From positions 1 through 48,962 of the forward strand of contig CACXUM010000033.1 of NCBI GenBank assembly GCA_902770835.1: a stretch of DNA of 48,962 nucleotides, written 5' to 3'. Positions within the stretch are counted from its first letter, which is position 1; every line of letters starts with the position of its first letter. This DNA comes from an uncultured Bacteroidia bacterium. Its GTDB lineage: Bacteria; Bacteroidota; Bacteroidia; Bacteroidales; F082. Both the position numbers and the translations under genes were made by a program. The notes beneath the pieces were generated by a model, which made no database searches, was not told the DNA's origin, and saw only the letters and a list, made by a program, of their open reading frames with translations. Positions 17,353 through 25,671 of this stretch are shown here, in pieces.

Positions 17353-17979
17353 ATGGAAGAAAACGAAAACGTTAAGAATCAGGACGATGCCTTGAAAGAC
17401 ACCGTCAATCCCGACATGGAGAACAAGCAAGAACCCACCGAAGATCAAGCCGCCAACGAGAAAAAGGAAGAAGCCGCTGACAAGGTTTCGGACAAAAAGT
17501 CAAAGCGGTTCAAGATTCGTCATGCGGCTGAAAAGGCTTTGGAAGAGGAAAAGGCCAAGTATGCCGAACTGAACGACAAATACTTGCGACTGTTCTCAGA
17601 GTTCGACAACCACCGCAAGCGCACGGCCAAGGAAAAACTCGACCTGATGGCCACAGCTTCGGAAAACGTCATCAAGGACATTTTGCCCGTGCTCGACGAC
17701 TTTGAGCGCGCCCTGCAAAACATGGAAAAGAACGGCAACGAGGCCGACCTGCAAGGCGTCACCTTGATTTTCAACAAGTTGAAAGACACCTTGAAGAAGA
17801 AGGGCTTGGAGGAAATCGAGGCGATGAACGCCGAGTTCAACACCGACGAGCATGAAGCCCTCACTATGATTCCCGCTCCTGAAGAGGACAAGAAGGGCAA
17901 GGTTTTGGATGTCATCCAGAAAGGTTACAAGCTGAATGGCAAGGTGATTCGCTTCGCGAGAGTCGTCGTCGGGAATTGA
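17353..17979 (+). CDS. grpE: Nucleotide exchange factor GrpE
   Basis: 208 aa, cytoplasmic co-chaperone that releases ADP from DnaK. The first 55 residues are acidic and low in complexity. A long coiled coil follows (about 58-100, EKALEEEKAKYAELNDKYLRLFSEFDNHRKRT), containing the family signature FDNHRKR. The C-terminal beta domain ends in the GrpE signature with LDVIQKGYKLNGKVIRFARVVV. dnaJ follows 167 bases downstream in the same direction, so heat-shock co-regulation is likely. The preceding inverted repeat may be the control site. Confidence 0.95.
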   Translation: MEENENVKNQDDALKDTVNPDMENKQEPTEDQAANEKKEEAADKVSDKKSKRFKIRHAAEKALEEEKAKYAELNDKYLRLFSEFDNHRKRTAKEKLDLMATASENVIKDILPVLDDFERALQNMEKNGNEADLQGVTLIFNKLKDTLKKKGLEEIEAMNAEFNTDEHEALTMIPAPEEDKKGKVLDVIQKGYKLNGKVIRFARVVVGN

Positions 17980-18040
17980 TTTTTTGGTATCGCTTCGCGA
18001 GAAATCCCTCAAAAATCAAAATAAAAATCATTCAAAAATC

Positions 18041-18123
18041 ATTTTTGAAAGATTTCTTGCCGCAGGCAATCCCAAAGAAAAATAAATGATTTTTGAAAGA
18101 TTTCTTGCCGCAGGCAATCCCAA
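18041..18123 (+). repeat. Two 35-bp direct repeats between grpE and dnaJ
   Basis: Identical 35-base units occur at 18041-18075 and 18089-18123 (ATTTTTGAAAGATTTCTTGC, continuing CGCAGGCAATCCCAA), 48 bases apart start to start. The first unit also completes a 9-bp palindrome TTCAAAAAT/ATTTTTGAA at 18031-18049. The copies sit in the 5' leader of dnaJ. Confidence 0.9.
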
Positions 18124-18146
18124 TAAAAGAAAAAGGAGAGTAAAAC

Positions 18147-19343
18147 ATGGCAGACAAACAAAAAAGAGATTACTACGAGGTGCTTGGGGTGAACAAAAAC
18201 TCCACGCCCGACGAGATAAAGAGCGCGTACCGTAAGGCCGCGCTCAAATGGCACCCCGACAAGTGGGTGAACGGCACCGACGCCGAGAAAAAGACCGCCG
18301 AGGAGAACTTCAAGGAAGCCTCGGAGGCCTATTCCGTGTTGAGCGATGCCAACAAGAAGGCACGTTACGACCAATTCGGCTTCGATGGCATGGACGGCGG
18401 CTCGGCAGGCGGCGGTTTCGGCGGTTTCGCCGACTTCGACCTGAACGACATCCTTAACAGCGTATTTGGGCGCGGCTTCGACTTCGGTGGTGGTCGCGGC
18501 GGCTTCAGTTTCAGCAGTTTTGGTGGAGGTGGCGGTCGTGGCGGCACGGTCAAGCAGCGCGGCTCCAACCTTCGAGTGAAGGTGAAACTCAACCTGTCAG
18601 AGATTGCCCACGGCGCAAAGAAAAAAATCAAGGTCAGCAAATACGTGACCTGCACGCATTGCCACGGCAGCGGCTCCGAGGACGGCTCCACCGAAACCTG
18701 CCCAACCTGCCACGGTCGCGGTCAGGTGGTGCAAACCGTCAACAGTTTCTTCGGGCAGATGCAGACCGCTTCGGTATGCCCCACTTGCGGCGGACAAGGC
18801 ACCGTCATCAAGAAGAAATGCACGCATTGCGGCGGTGAAGGCATTATGAAAGGCGAAGAAATCATCGACATCGACATCCCTGCCGGCGTGGGTGAAGGAA
18901 TGCAACTCACCGTGCGAGGCAAGGGCAACGCTGGTCCGCACAACGGCATCAACGGCGACTTGCTCGTCCTCATCGAGGAGGAAGCCCATCCCGACTTCGA
19001 GCGCGATGAAAGCACCTTGATTTACAACCTGTTCATCACCATCCCCGAAGCCATCATGGGAACACAGGCCGAAGTGCCCACCGTTGATGGCAAGGTGAGG
19101 GTGAAAATCGCCCCCGGCACTCAAAGTGGCAAGGTGCTGAGGCTGAGAGGCAAAGGTTTGCCAGTGGTCAATAGTTACGGCATGGGCGACATGCTCGTCA
19201 ACGTGAACGTATGGATTCCGAAGAAGTTCAACAAGAAAGAGGAGGAACTGTTGCAGCAACTCTCGCAATCGGAGAACTTCAGGCCCAACCCCACCGCCGA
19301 AGAAAAGAGTTTTTTCAGTAAGATCAAGGATTACTTTAACTAA
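18147..19343 (+). CDS. dnaJ: Chaperone protein DnaJ
   Basis: 398 aa, the usual length. It has the J domain (1-75) with the HPD motif in ALKWHPDKW that stimulates DnaK ATP hydrolysis. A long Gly/Phe-rich region (about 85-135) follows, then four zinc-binding CxxCxGxG repeats ([32 protein letters not shown]; about 170-235) and the C-terminal substrate-binding domains. It works with DnaK (outside the window) and GrpE. It ends 2 bases before the ABC transporter ATPase gene, an unusual neighbour that may share its transcript. Confidence 0.97.
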   Translation: MADKQKRDYYEVLGVNKNSTPDEIKSAYRKAALKWHPDKWVNGTDAEKKTAEENFKEASEAYSVLSDANKKARYDQFGFDGMDGGSAGGGFGGFADFDLNDILNSVFGRGFDFGGGRGGFSFSSFGGGGGRGGTVKQRGSNLRVKVKLNLSEIAHGAKKKIKVSKYVTCTHCHGSGSEDGSTETCPTCHGRGQVVQTVNSFFGQMQTASVCPTCGGQGTVIKKKCTHCGGEGIMKGEEIIDIDIPAGVGEGMQLTVRGKGNAGPHNGINGDLLVLIEEEAHPDFERDESTLIYNLFITIPEAIMGTQAEVPTVDGKVRVKIAPGTQSGKVLRLRGKGLPVVNSYGMGDMLVNVNVWIPKKFNKKEEELLQQLSQSENFRPNPTAEEKSFFSKIKDYFN

Positions 19344-19345
19344 AC

Positions 19346-20269
19346 ATGACCAAAATATCCGTCAACGAGGTCACAAAGCGATACGCCGACCACACCGCCT
19401 TAGACCGTATGTGCATCGAGATTCCAGAGCGTTGCATATACGGCCTTTTGGGTCCAAACGGCGCGGGCAAGACCACCCTCATCCGCATCCTCAACCAAAT
19501 CACCGCCCCCGATTCGGGTCAAGTGCTGATTAACGGCGAGAAACTTTGCCAAAAGCACATCGCCCGCATCGGCTACCTGCCCGAAGAACGCGGCCTTTAC
19601 AAGAAAATGAAAGTCGGCGAGCAGGCCATCTATTTGGCGGAACTCAAAGGCATCAAGAAGGCCGAAGCACAGAAACGCCTGAAAATGTGGTTCGACAAGT
19701 TTGAAATCGGAGGCTGGTGGGACAAGAAAGTCGAGGAACTCTCGAAAGGTATGCAGCAGAAAATCCAGTTCGTCACCACCATCATCCACGAGCCAGAAAT
19801 CCTCATCTTCGACGAGCCTTTCAGCGGCTTCGACCCCATCAATGCCAACCTCTTGAAGGAAGCCATCCTCGAACTGCGCGACAAGGGTGCGACCATACTG
19901 CTTTCCACCCACAACATGGCCTCCGTCGAGGAACTTTGCGACAGCATCACCCTAATCAATCACGGAAAAAGCATCCTGCAAGGCAAGGTCGGCGACATCA
20001 AGCGGCAACACGACACCCACGAAAGGGAAATCATCGTGCGCTGCGACGACTTCAACAAGGTGATGGCCGTCGCCGACACCTATAATAATATAAAGGTGGA
20101 GCACACCGACCTTCATGACGAAACCAAACTGACCCTTTTCAGCGAGTCGCCCAACGAATTGCTCGGGCAATTGCTGCAAGTCGGGCAACTCGTTTCGTTC
20201 AAGGAAGTGCTACCCTCGATGAACGACATTTTCATCCAAGAAGTGCAATCCAAAAACCAAGCCGCATGA
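19346..20269 (+). CDS. ABC transporter ATP-binding protein (NatA-like)
   Basis: 307 aa, peripheral inner-membrane ATPase. Walker A is LGPNGAGKTT (about 36-45), the ABC signature ELSKGMQQKIQ (about 131-141), and Walker B ILIFDEPFSGFD, with the H-loop in LLSTHNMASVEE. The last 80 residues form the extra C-terminal domain (DUF4162-like) found in NatA/EcsA-type exporters. Its TGA overlaps the ATG of the permease gene (ATGA at 20266-20269), so the two are translated together and form one transporter. The substrate is unknown; sodium export by NatAB relatives is one possibility. Confidence 0.93.
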   Translation: MTKISVNEVTKRYADHTALDRMCIEIPERCIYGLLGPNGAGKTTLIRILNQITAPDSGQVLINGEKLCQKHIARIGYLPEERGLYKKMKVGEQAIYLAELKGIKKAEAQKRLKMWFDKFEIGGWWDKKVEELSKGMQQKIQFVTTIIHEPEILIFDEPFSGFDPINANLLKEAILELRDKGATILLSTHNMASVEELCDSITLINHGKSILQGKVGDIKRQHDTHEREIIVRCDDFNKVMAVADTYNNIKVEHTDLHDETKLTLFSESPNELLGQLLQVGQLVSFKEVLPSMNDIFIQEVQSKNQAA

Positions 20270-21579
20270 ACAAGATCGGACTCATCATCAAGCGCGAATA
20301 CTTGACTCGCGTGCGCAAGCGTAGTTTCCTCATTCTCACCTTCTTGGGGCCTATTTTGATGGCTGCCATTTACATCATCCCCATCATGCTCGCCCTCAAC
20401 ACAAGCACTGGTCACTTGCGCGTGGCCGTAGTGGACGAAAGCCACTGGTTTGAGGACCGCTTCACCAACAACGAGGAACACACTTTCCTGTCCATGCGCG
20501 GCCAACCGATTGACTCAGTGAAGGATATGGTGAAAAACGGTGTGTTCGACATGGCGCTCTATGTGCCGCCCACTCAACTCAACATCCCTTCAAACGCAGT
20601 GGTCTACAGCATCCGGCAAGTGCCGATGGAGGTGGAAACCTACATCAGCGGAGTAATGCAAAAGGAAATCGAGGACCAAAAACTGATGGCCAAAGGTGTT
20701 GACCCTGAAATTGTTAGTTCAGTCAAGACCGACGTCAACCTGCAAGTCATGCGCATGGACGAAAACGGCAACGAAAAGGAAACCTTCACGAAAGTGCAGT
20801 TCTCGCTCGGCATGATTCTCGCCATGCTCATCTACTTCTTCATCATGATTTTCGGCGGCCAAGTGATGCAGGGCGTGATTGAGGAAAAAACCAACCGCAT
20901 CATCGAGGTCATCATCAGTTCGGTGAAGCCTTTCCAACTGATGATGGGCAAAATCATCGGCGTTTCTTTGGTCGCGCTCACCCAGTTCGTGATGTGGATT
21001 CTGCTGACGGGCGTGCTGTATGTGGGCTTTTCCGCCTACATCGGCCTGAGCAACCCGGAAATGTTGTCGCAAGGCACGGTGATGGCGCAGGAAATCACTT
21101 CCAACGACATCATGAGCAACGAAACGGTGCAAAACATCGTGCAAATCGCCCATTCCATCGACTTCGGCACCATCATCACCACTTTCCTCATTTTCTTCAT
21201 TTTGGGCTACCTGCTTTATGCCACCTTGTATGCCGCCGTCGGCTCTTTGGTTGACAATAATACTGATTCACAGCAATTTACATTACCCATCACTGTTCCG
21301 CTCATTGTTGCCATCATTAGTTCGTTCTACATCGTCAACAACCCCGACAGCAGCCTATCTGTTTGGTTATCAATGATCCCATTCACATCCCCTATCTCGA
21401 TGATGGTCAGGATTCCGTTTGGCGTTCCCATTTGGCAAATCGTGGTTTCGGTGGTGCTGTTGGCCGTCACTTTCGTGCTGATGACATGGATTGCGGCCAA
21501 AATCTATCGGACAGGCATTTTGATGTACGGAAAAAAACTCACTTATAAGGAAATTTTCAAGTGGTTGAAATATAAATAG
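20266..21579 (+). CDS. ABC transporter permease (NatB/ABC-2 type)
   Basis: 437 aa, inner membrane. One N-terminal membrane helix (about 20-42, SFLILTFLGPILMAAIYIIPIML) is followed by a periplasmic domain to about residue 180. Then come five or six helices (about 182-205, 240-265, 305-335, 345-365, 388-412). The order and the motif GVIEEKTNRIIEVIISSVKPFQLMMGKI are typical of ABC-2 permeases of the NatB/YhaP type. It pairs with the overlapping ATPase gene. A promoter for secDF starts 10 bases after the stop, with no clear terminator between. Confidence 0.92.
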   Translation: MNKIGLIIKREYLTRVRKRSFLILTFLGPILMAAIYIIPIMLALNTSTGHLRVAVVDESHWFEDRFTNNEEHTFLSMRGQPIDSVKDMVKNGVFDMALYVPPTQLNIPSNAVVYSIRQVPMEVETYISGVMQKEIEDQKLMAKGVDPEIVSSVKTDVNLQVMRMDENGNEKETFTKVQFSLGMILAMLIYFFIMIFGGQVMQGVIEEKTNRIIEVIISSVKPFQLMMGKIIGVSLVALTQFVMWILLTGVLYVGFSAYIGLSNPEMLSQGTVMAQEITSNDIMSNETVQNIVQIAHSIDFGTIITTFLIFFILGYLLYATLYAAVGSLVDNNTDSQQFTLPITVPLIVAIISSFYIVNNPDSSLSVWLSMIPFTSPISMMVRIPFGVPIWQIVVSVVLLAVTFVLMTWIAAKIYRTGILMYGKKLTYKEIFKWLKYK

Positions 21580-21598
21580 AAATATTCCTTATCTTTGC
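21565..21598 (+). promoter_or_regulatory. Promoter of secDF
   Basis: -7 motif TAtcTTTGC at 21590-21598 with a TTG at 21565-21567 as a possible -33 element (22-base gap). It begins inside the end of the permease gene and leaves a leader of about 65 bases before the ATG at 21675. Confidence 0.7.
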
Positions 21599-21674
21599 AG
21601 GCTCAAAATAGGGTAAAAATTATATTGTTGGAAATTTAACAAATTAAAAGTCAAATAATTAAATTAGTTTTACA

Positions 21675-24600
21675 ATGCAAAACAAAGGAGCAATTAGGAC
21701 GATAGCCATTATCTTCGCGCTCATCTTTCTCTACCAGCTCTCGTTCACTTTGGTGACGAAGAGAGTCGAAAAGAAGGCAGAGAAGTTTGCTGAGGCAGAG
21801 GCTACGAAACTTGCAAACGGAAACGAGTCACAGTTCAATCTTCTCAAAGACGAGAAGGAAACTTATTTTTTGGACTCGGTCAGCAACACGAATGTGTACA
21901 ACTTGTTATTCAAGAAGTTCACCTATCGCGATGCGAAAGAAAGAGAAATCAATTTGGGTCTTGACTTGAAGGGCGGCATGAACGTCACCCTTGAAGTCTC
22001 GGTGAAAGACATCGTAAAGGCCTTGTCGGGCGACTCTCAAGACCCCACCTTCTTGCAGGCTATGGAATTGGCCACCAAGAGGCAGGAAGAGAGCAAGGGC
22101 GACTTCGTCACCCTGTTCGGTCAAGCCTACGAAGAAGTGGACCCCAACGCCCGTCTTGCTTCCATTTTCCTGTATGAATTCAAGGACAAAGGCATCACCG
22201 TCAACTCTTCCAACAGCGACGTGCTGAAGGTTTTGAAGAGCGAAAGCGACGGTGCCATCGACCGTTCCTACCAAATCCTCGGCACCCGTATCGACCGTTT
22301 CGGCGTGGCCCAGCCCAACATCCAGAAGATGGAGAACTCGGGCCGTATCCTCGTCGAACTGCCCGGTATCAAAGACCCGAAGCGTGTGCGCAAACTCCTC
22401 CAAGGAACCGCACAACTCGAGTTCTGGGAGACCTACAACCTTTCTGAGGTGCAACAATTCTTCATCGAGGCCGACAACAAGGTTGCCCAAACCCGCAAAG
22501 CCAAGAACTCTTTGGGTGAAACCAAGGCTGAAGAGCCTGCCGTGACCGAAAACGCTGAAGATGAAGCCATTGCCGAAGCCACTGACGCTGTTGTGGCCGA
22601 CAGTGCCGCCCAAGCAGGCGACCTCCTCAACGAACTTGCCGAAAGCCAAACCGAAGAAGAAGTGGCCGAGCCTGAAGACGAAAACCAATTTGCTGCCCTC
22701 CACCCCTTGATTTACAAACTCAACATGGGCGGCCTCTATGGTTCATCAGCACGTGTGGGTATGGCCCAAGTGAAAGACACCGCCGACATCAACCAAATGT
22801 TAGCCGAGGCCAAGGGTATTTTCCCGCGCAACCTCAAGTTGGCATGGTCGGTGAAGCCTGAAACATACGACGGACAAAATGGCGAAAAGGTCGAAATGCT
22901 TGACCTCGTTGCCCTGAAGATGTCGCGCGACAACAAGTGCGCCCTCGGTGGCGAAGTCATCACCGACGCCCGTCAGGACTACGGCCAAGGCAACCAAGTG
23001 GAAGTCACCATCCAAATGAACCCCGAAGGTGCCAAGGCTTGGAAGCGCCTCACCGGCGAGAACATCGGCAAGCAGATTGCCATCGTCCTCGATGATTATG
23101 TGTATTCCTTCCCCGTGGTCAATGGCGAGATTCCGAATGGCCGTTCATCCATCAGCGGTGGCGGCATGACCATCGAAGAAGCACAAGACTTGGCCAACAT
23201 TTTGAAGGCCGGTAAGCTGCCCGCTCCTGCAAGAATCCTTGAGGAACAAGTTGTTGGTCCTTCACTCGGTAAGGAAGCCGTGCAAAAAGGTATGTGGTCG
23301 ATGGTGTTCGCCTTCATCCTCGTGCTGGTCTACATGGTGTTCTTCTACAAGAAGGCCGGTACCGTGGCCGACATCGCCTTGTTGGTCAATGTGTTCTTCC
23401 TGTTCGGTGTGTTGGCTTGCCTCGGCTCCGTGCTGACTTTGCCCGGCATCGCTGGTATCGTGTTGACCTTGGGTATGGCTGTTGACTCCAACGTGATTAT
23501 CTTCGAGCGTATCAAGGAAGAAATCAAGGCTGGCAAGGGCATCAAACTTGCCATCCAAGACGGTTACAAGAACGCTTACTCCGCCATTATCGACGGTAAC
23601 GTCACCACCTTGATTACGGGTATCATCCTTATCATCTTGGGTACGGGTCCTGTCCACAGTTTCGCCGTCACCCTCTGCATCGGTATCCTCACCTCCTTGG
23701 CCACCTCCATCTTCATCTCGCGCTTGATCTTCGAACGCATGTTGGACAAGGAAAAGGAAATCACTTTCTCGACCAACTTGACCCGCAACTTCTTGCAGGA
23801 CAAGCACTACGACTTCATCGGCATCCGCAAGACCTCCTTCATCATCTGCATCTGCTTCATGGTGGTCAGTTTGGGTTCTCTCGCCATCCGTGGCTTGAAC
23901 CTCGGCATCGACTTCAAGGGTGGCCGTAACTATGTTGTCCAATTCGACGACCCGAGCATGAAGGTTGAAACCGTGCGTGAAGCCTTGGCTGATGTCAACA
24001 TCAACAAGAACGCCATCCACAGTGCCCTCGAAATGAGAGAAGACCAAGAAGTGGAAGACTGGTCAACACCTGAAGTGAAGACCTACGGCACCAACGGCCA
24101 AGTGAAAATCACGACCAAGTTCTTGATCAACAACGACAGCCCCGCTGTTGACTCTGTCATCCAAGTCATTCTTTACGACAACCTGAAAGGCCTTTACGGC
24201 AACAACCTGACGATGAACCAGTTCTCGTCAGAAGACGAAACCGTTGGCATCTTGAGCACGCAGAAAGTGGGTGCCACCATCGCCAGCGACGTGACCCGTA
24301 AGTCCATCATCGCCATCATCGTGGCCTTGGCCTTGATGTTCTGCTACATCGCCATCCGATTCAAAAAGTGGCAATACGGTGTGGCCTCCATCATGGCATT
24401 GGCACAAGACACCATCATCGTGTTGGGTATGTATTCCTTGTTCTACAATGTGCTGCCCTTCACTATGGAAGTCGACCAGAGCTTCATCGCCGCCGTGCTG
24501 ACCGTCATCGGTTACTCCATCAACGCTACGGTGGTTATCTTCGACCGTATCCGTGAGAACGTCAATCTGCACCCGAAAGCCTCTTGGAAGGAGAACATGG

Positions 24601-24845
24601 TCAATGCCGTGAACAGCACCTTGACCCGTTCCTTCAACACATCGGGTTCGACCTTGGTCGTGTTGCTCGCCATCTTCATCTTCGGCGGCGACACCATCCG
24701 TGGCTTCATCTTCGCCCTGTTGGTCGGTGTGTTGGCTGGTACGTTCTCGTCAGTGTTCCTGTCGTCGCCGTTTGCCTACGCGCTGATGAAAGGCGACAAG
24801 AAAGACAAGGAGATTGCCCAAGACAACACTTCAAAGAAGAAATGA
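21675..24845 (+). CDS. secDF: Protein translocase subunit SecDF (fused)
   Basis: 1056 aa, inner membrane; uses the proton gradient to pull secreted proteins out of SecYEG. The SecD half has a first helix at about 5-25, the conserved LGLDLKGGMNVTLEV (about 94-108), a large periplasmic P1 domain with RTIDRFGVAQPN, and five helices from about 540. The SecF half begins near 710 with LGIDFKGGRNYVVQF and a second set of helices containing GYSINATVVIFDRIREN. An acidic, Ala/Glu-rich insert (about 275-340) is longer than usual. Fusion of SecD and SecF is the normal Bacteroidota form. Own promoter and a strong terminator: monocistronic. Confidence 0.97.
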   Translation: MQNKGAIRTIAIIFALIFLYQLSFTLVTKRVEKKAEKFAEAEATKLANGNESQFNLLKDEKETYFLDSVSNTNVYNLLFKKFTYRDAKEREINLGLDLKGGMNVTLEVSVKDIVKALSGDSQDPTFLQAMELATKRQEESKGDFVTLFGQAYEEVDPNARLASIFLYEFKDKGITVNSSNSDVLKVLKSESDGAIDRSYQILGTRIDRFGVAQPNIQKMENSGRILVELPGIKDPKRVRKLLQGTAQLEFWETYNLSEVQQFFIEADNKVAQTRKAKNSLGETKAEEPAVTENAEDEAIAEATDAVVADSAAQAGDLLNELAESQTEEEVAEPEDENQFAALHPLIYKLNMGGLYGSSARVGMAQVKDTADINQMLAEAKGIFPRNLKLAWSVKPETYDGQNGEKVEMLDLVALKMSRDNKCALGGEVITDARQDYGQGNQVEVTIQMNPEGAKAWKRLTGENIGKQIAIVLDDYVYSFPVVNGEIPNGRSSISGGGMTIEEAQDLANILKAGKLPAPARILEEQVVGPSLGKEAVQKGMWSMVFAFILVLVYMVFFYKKAGTVADIALLVNVFFLFGVLACLGSVLTLPGIAGIVLTLGMAVDSNVIIFERIKEEIKAGKGIKLAIQDGYKNAYSAIIDGNVTTLITGIILIILGTGPVHSFAVTLCIGILTSLATSIFISRLIFERMLDKEKEITFSTNLTRNFLQDKHYDFIGIRKTSFIICICFMVVSLGSLAIRGLNLGIDFKGGRNYVVQFDDPSMKVETVREALADVNINKNAIHSALEMREDQEVEDWSTPEVKTYGTNGQVKITTKFLINNDSPAVDSVIQVILYDNLKGLYGNNLTMNQFSSEDETVGILSTQKVGATIASDVTRKSIIAIIVALALMFCYIAIRFKKWQYGVASIMALAQDTIIVLGMYSLFYNVLPFTMEVDQSFIAAVLTVIGYSINATVVIFDRIRENVNLHPKASWKENMVNAVNSTLTRSFNTSGSTLVVLLAIFIFGGDTIRGFIFALLVGVLAGTFSSVFLSSPFAYALMKGDKKDKEIAQDNTSKKK

Positions 24846-24881
24846 TTTAACATCATATTAACCTTCTAAACTGCTTGCAAG

Positions 24882-24911
24882 AAATCCCGCTGGAAACGGC
24901 GGGATTTTTTT
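24882..24911 (+). terminator. Terminator of secDF
   Basis: AAATCCCGC pairs with GCGGGATTT around TGGAAACG, followed by a seven-base T-run. It is almost identical to the terminator at 25547-25577, on the far side of the next gene. Confidence 0.9.
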
Positions 24912-24919
24912 GTTTTTCC

Positions 24920-24951
24920 TTTGGTTTTTTCTGTATTTTCCTTATTTTTGC
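24920..24951 (+). promoter_or_regulatory. Full -33/-7 promoter of Bro-N gene
   Basis: TTTG at 24920-24923, a 19-base spacer, then TAttTTTGC at 24943-24951. This is the best match to the Bacteroidota TTTG-N19-TAnnTTTG promoter in the window, 22 bases before the ATG at 24974. Confidence 0.85.
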
Positions 24952-24973
24952 ACTGTATAAATTCTGAACAAAA

Positions 24974-25536
24974 ATGACTCAACAAACAGCCATAAAACTC
25001 TTTGATGAGAAAAAAGTCCGCATCGTTTGGGACGAGGAACAGGAAAAGTATTATTTCGCAGTAGTGGATATAGTGCAAGTATTAACCGATAGTGCCGACT
25101 ATCAAACAGCACGAAAATATTGGAAAGTGCTGAAAGGTAGACTGATAAAAGAGGGAAACGAAACGGTAACAAATTGTTACCAGTTGAAATTGCCCGCAGC
25201 CGACGGCAAGCAACGCATGACCGACGTGGCTGATTTAGAGCAGATTTTCCGTCTCATCCAATCTATCCCGTCCAAAAAAGCCGAGCCTGTGAAACGATGG
25301 CTTGCTGAGGTGGGTGGACGCGTCAACGTAATCCAAAAGGGATGGCGCAAACCAGCAAGACCGCGCAAGAAGGTGGCGAAGTGGCACGCAATGCAAGAGC
25401 TGACATTGAAAGCCGCCTTGGTCGCTCCGTAGTTTCGCCGGAGCGCGCCTCCGACTACATCAAACCGATAGAGGCACAAGATGCTGATGCACTTATAATG
25501 CCGGATTCGGATGGAGCGGAAAAGGAACTATCCTGA
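24974..25536 (+). pseudogene. Bro-N/DinD-like protein, internally deleted and frameshifted
   Basis: Frame one (24974-about 25325) encodes a Bro-N domain: AIKLFDEKKVRIVWDEEQEKYYFAVVDIVQVL, YWKVLKGRLIKEGNETVTNC, and IPSKKAEPVKRWLAEVG. In DinD-like or phage antirepressor-like proteins this is followed by a middle region of about 100-120 residues and a tail with AQEGGEVA. Here the tail appears in another frame at about 25342-25536 (TAQEGGEVARNARADIESRLG, then VVSPERASDY). The middle is missing and the frame is broken, so the 152-residue product of frame one would end in unrelated basic sequence. The gene sits alone between two matching terminators with a perfect promoter. Such proteins occur in prophages and in chromosomal stress loci; the role here is unknown. 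Confidence 0.82.
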
Positions 25537-25546
25537 TTATTAGAAC

Positions 25547-25577
25547 AAAATCCCGCTGGTGACGGCGGGATTTTTTT
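25547..25577 (+). terminator. Terminator of Bro-N gene
   Basis: AAAATCCCGC (25547-25556) pairs with GCGGGATTTT (25565-25574), followed by more T. Only three loop bases differ from the secDF terminator, so the Bro-N gene is flanked by direct copies of one terminator. Confidence 0.9.
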
Positions 25578-25612
25578 GTTGCCAAATCTCGTTCCGTTTC
25601 TCGGAAATATTG

Positions 25613-25621
25613 TACCTTTGC
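25613..25621 (+). promoter_or_regulatory. -7 promoter motif for PorE-like gene
   Basis: TAccTTTGC, exact consensus, 50 bases before the ATG at 25672. It lies downstream of the reading frame's alternative start at 25576, which excludes that start. Confidence 0.72.
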
Positions 25622-25671
25622 CCAATAATAAAAACGCCCTTCCCGCGTTTGAAAAAAGAGAATTTACGTCT

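Noticed and set aside
16744-17448. 234-residue minus-strand frame opposite hipA and the start of grpE
   Set aside because: It overlaps both real genes antisense and has no recognisable domain or promoter.
24882-25577. CRISPR-like repeats
   Set aside because: Only two copies of a terminator hairpin; no array or cas genes occur anywhere in the window.
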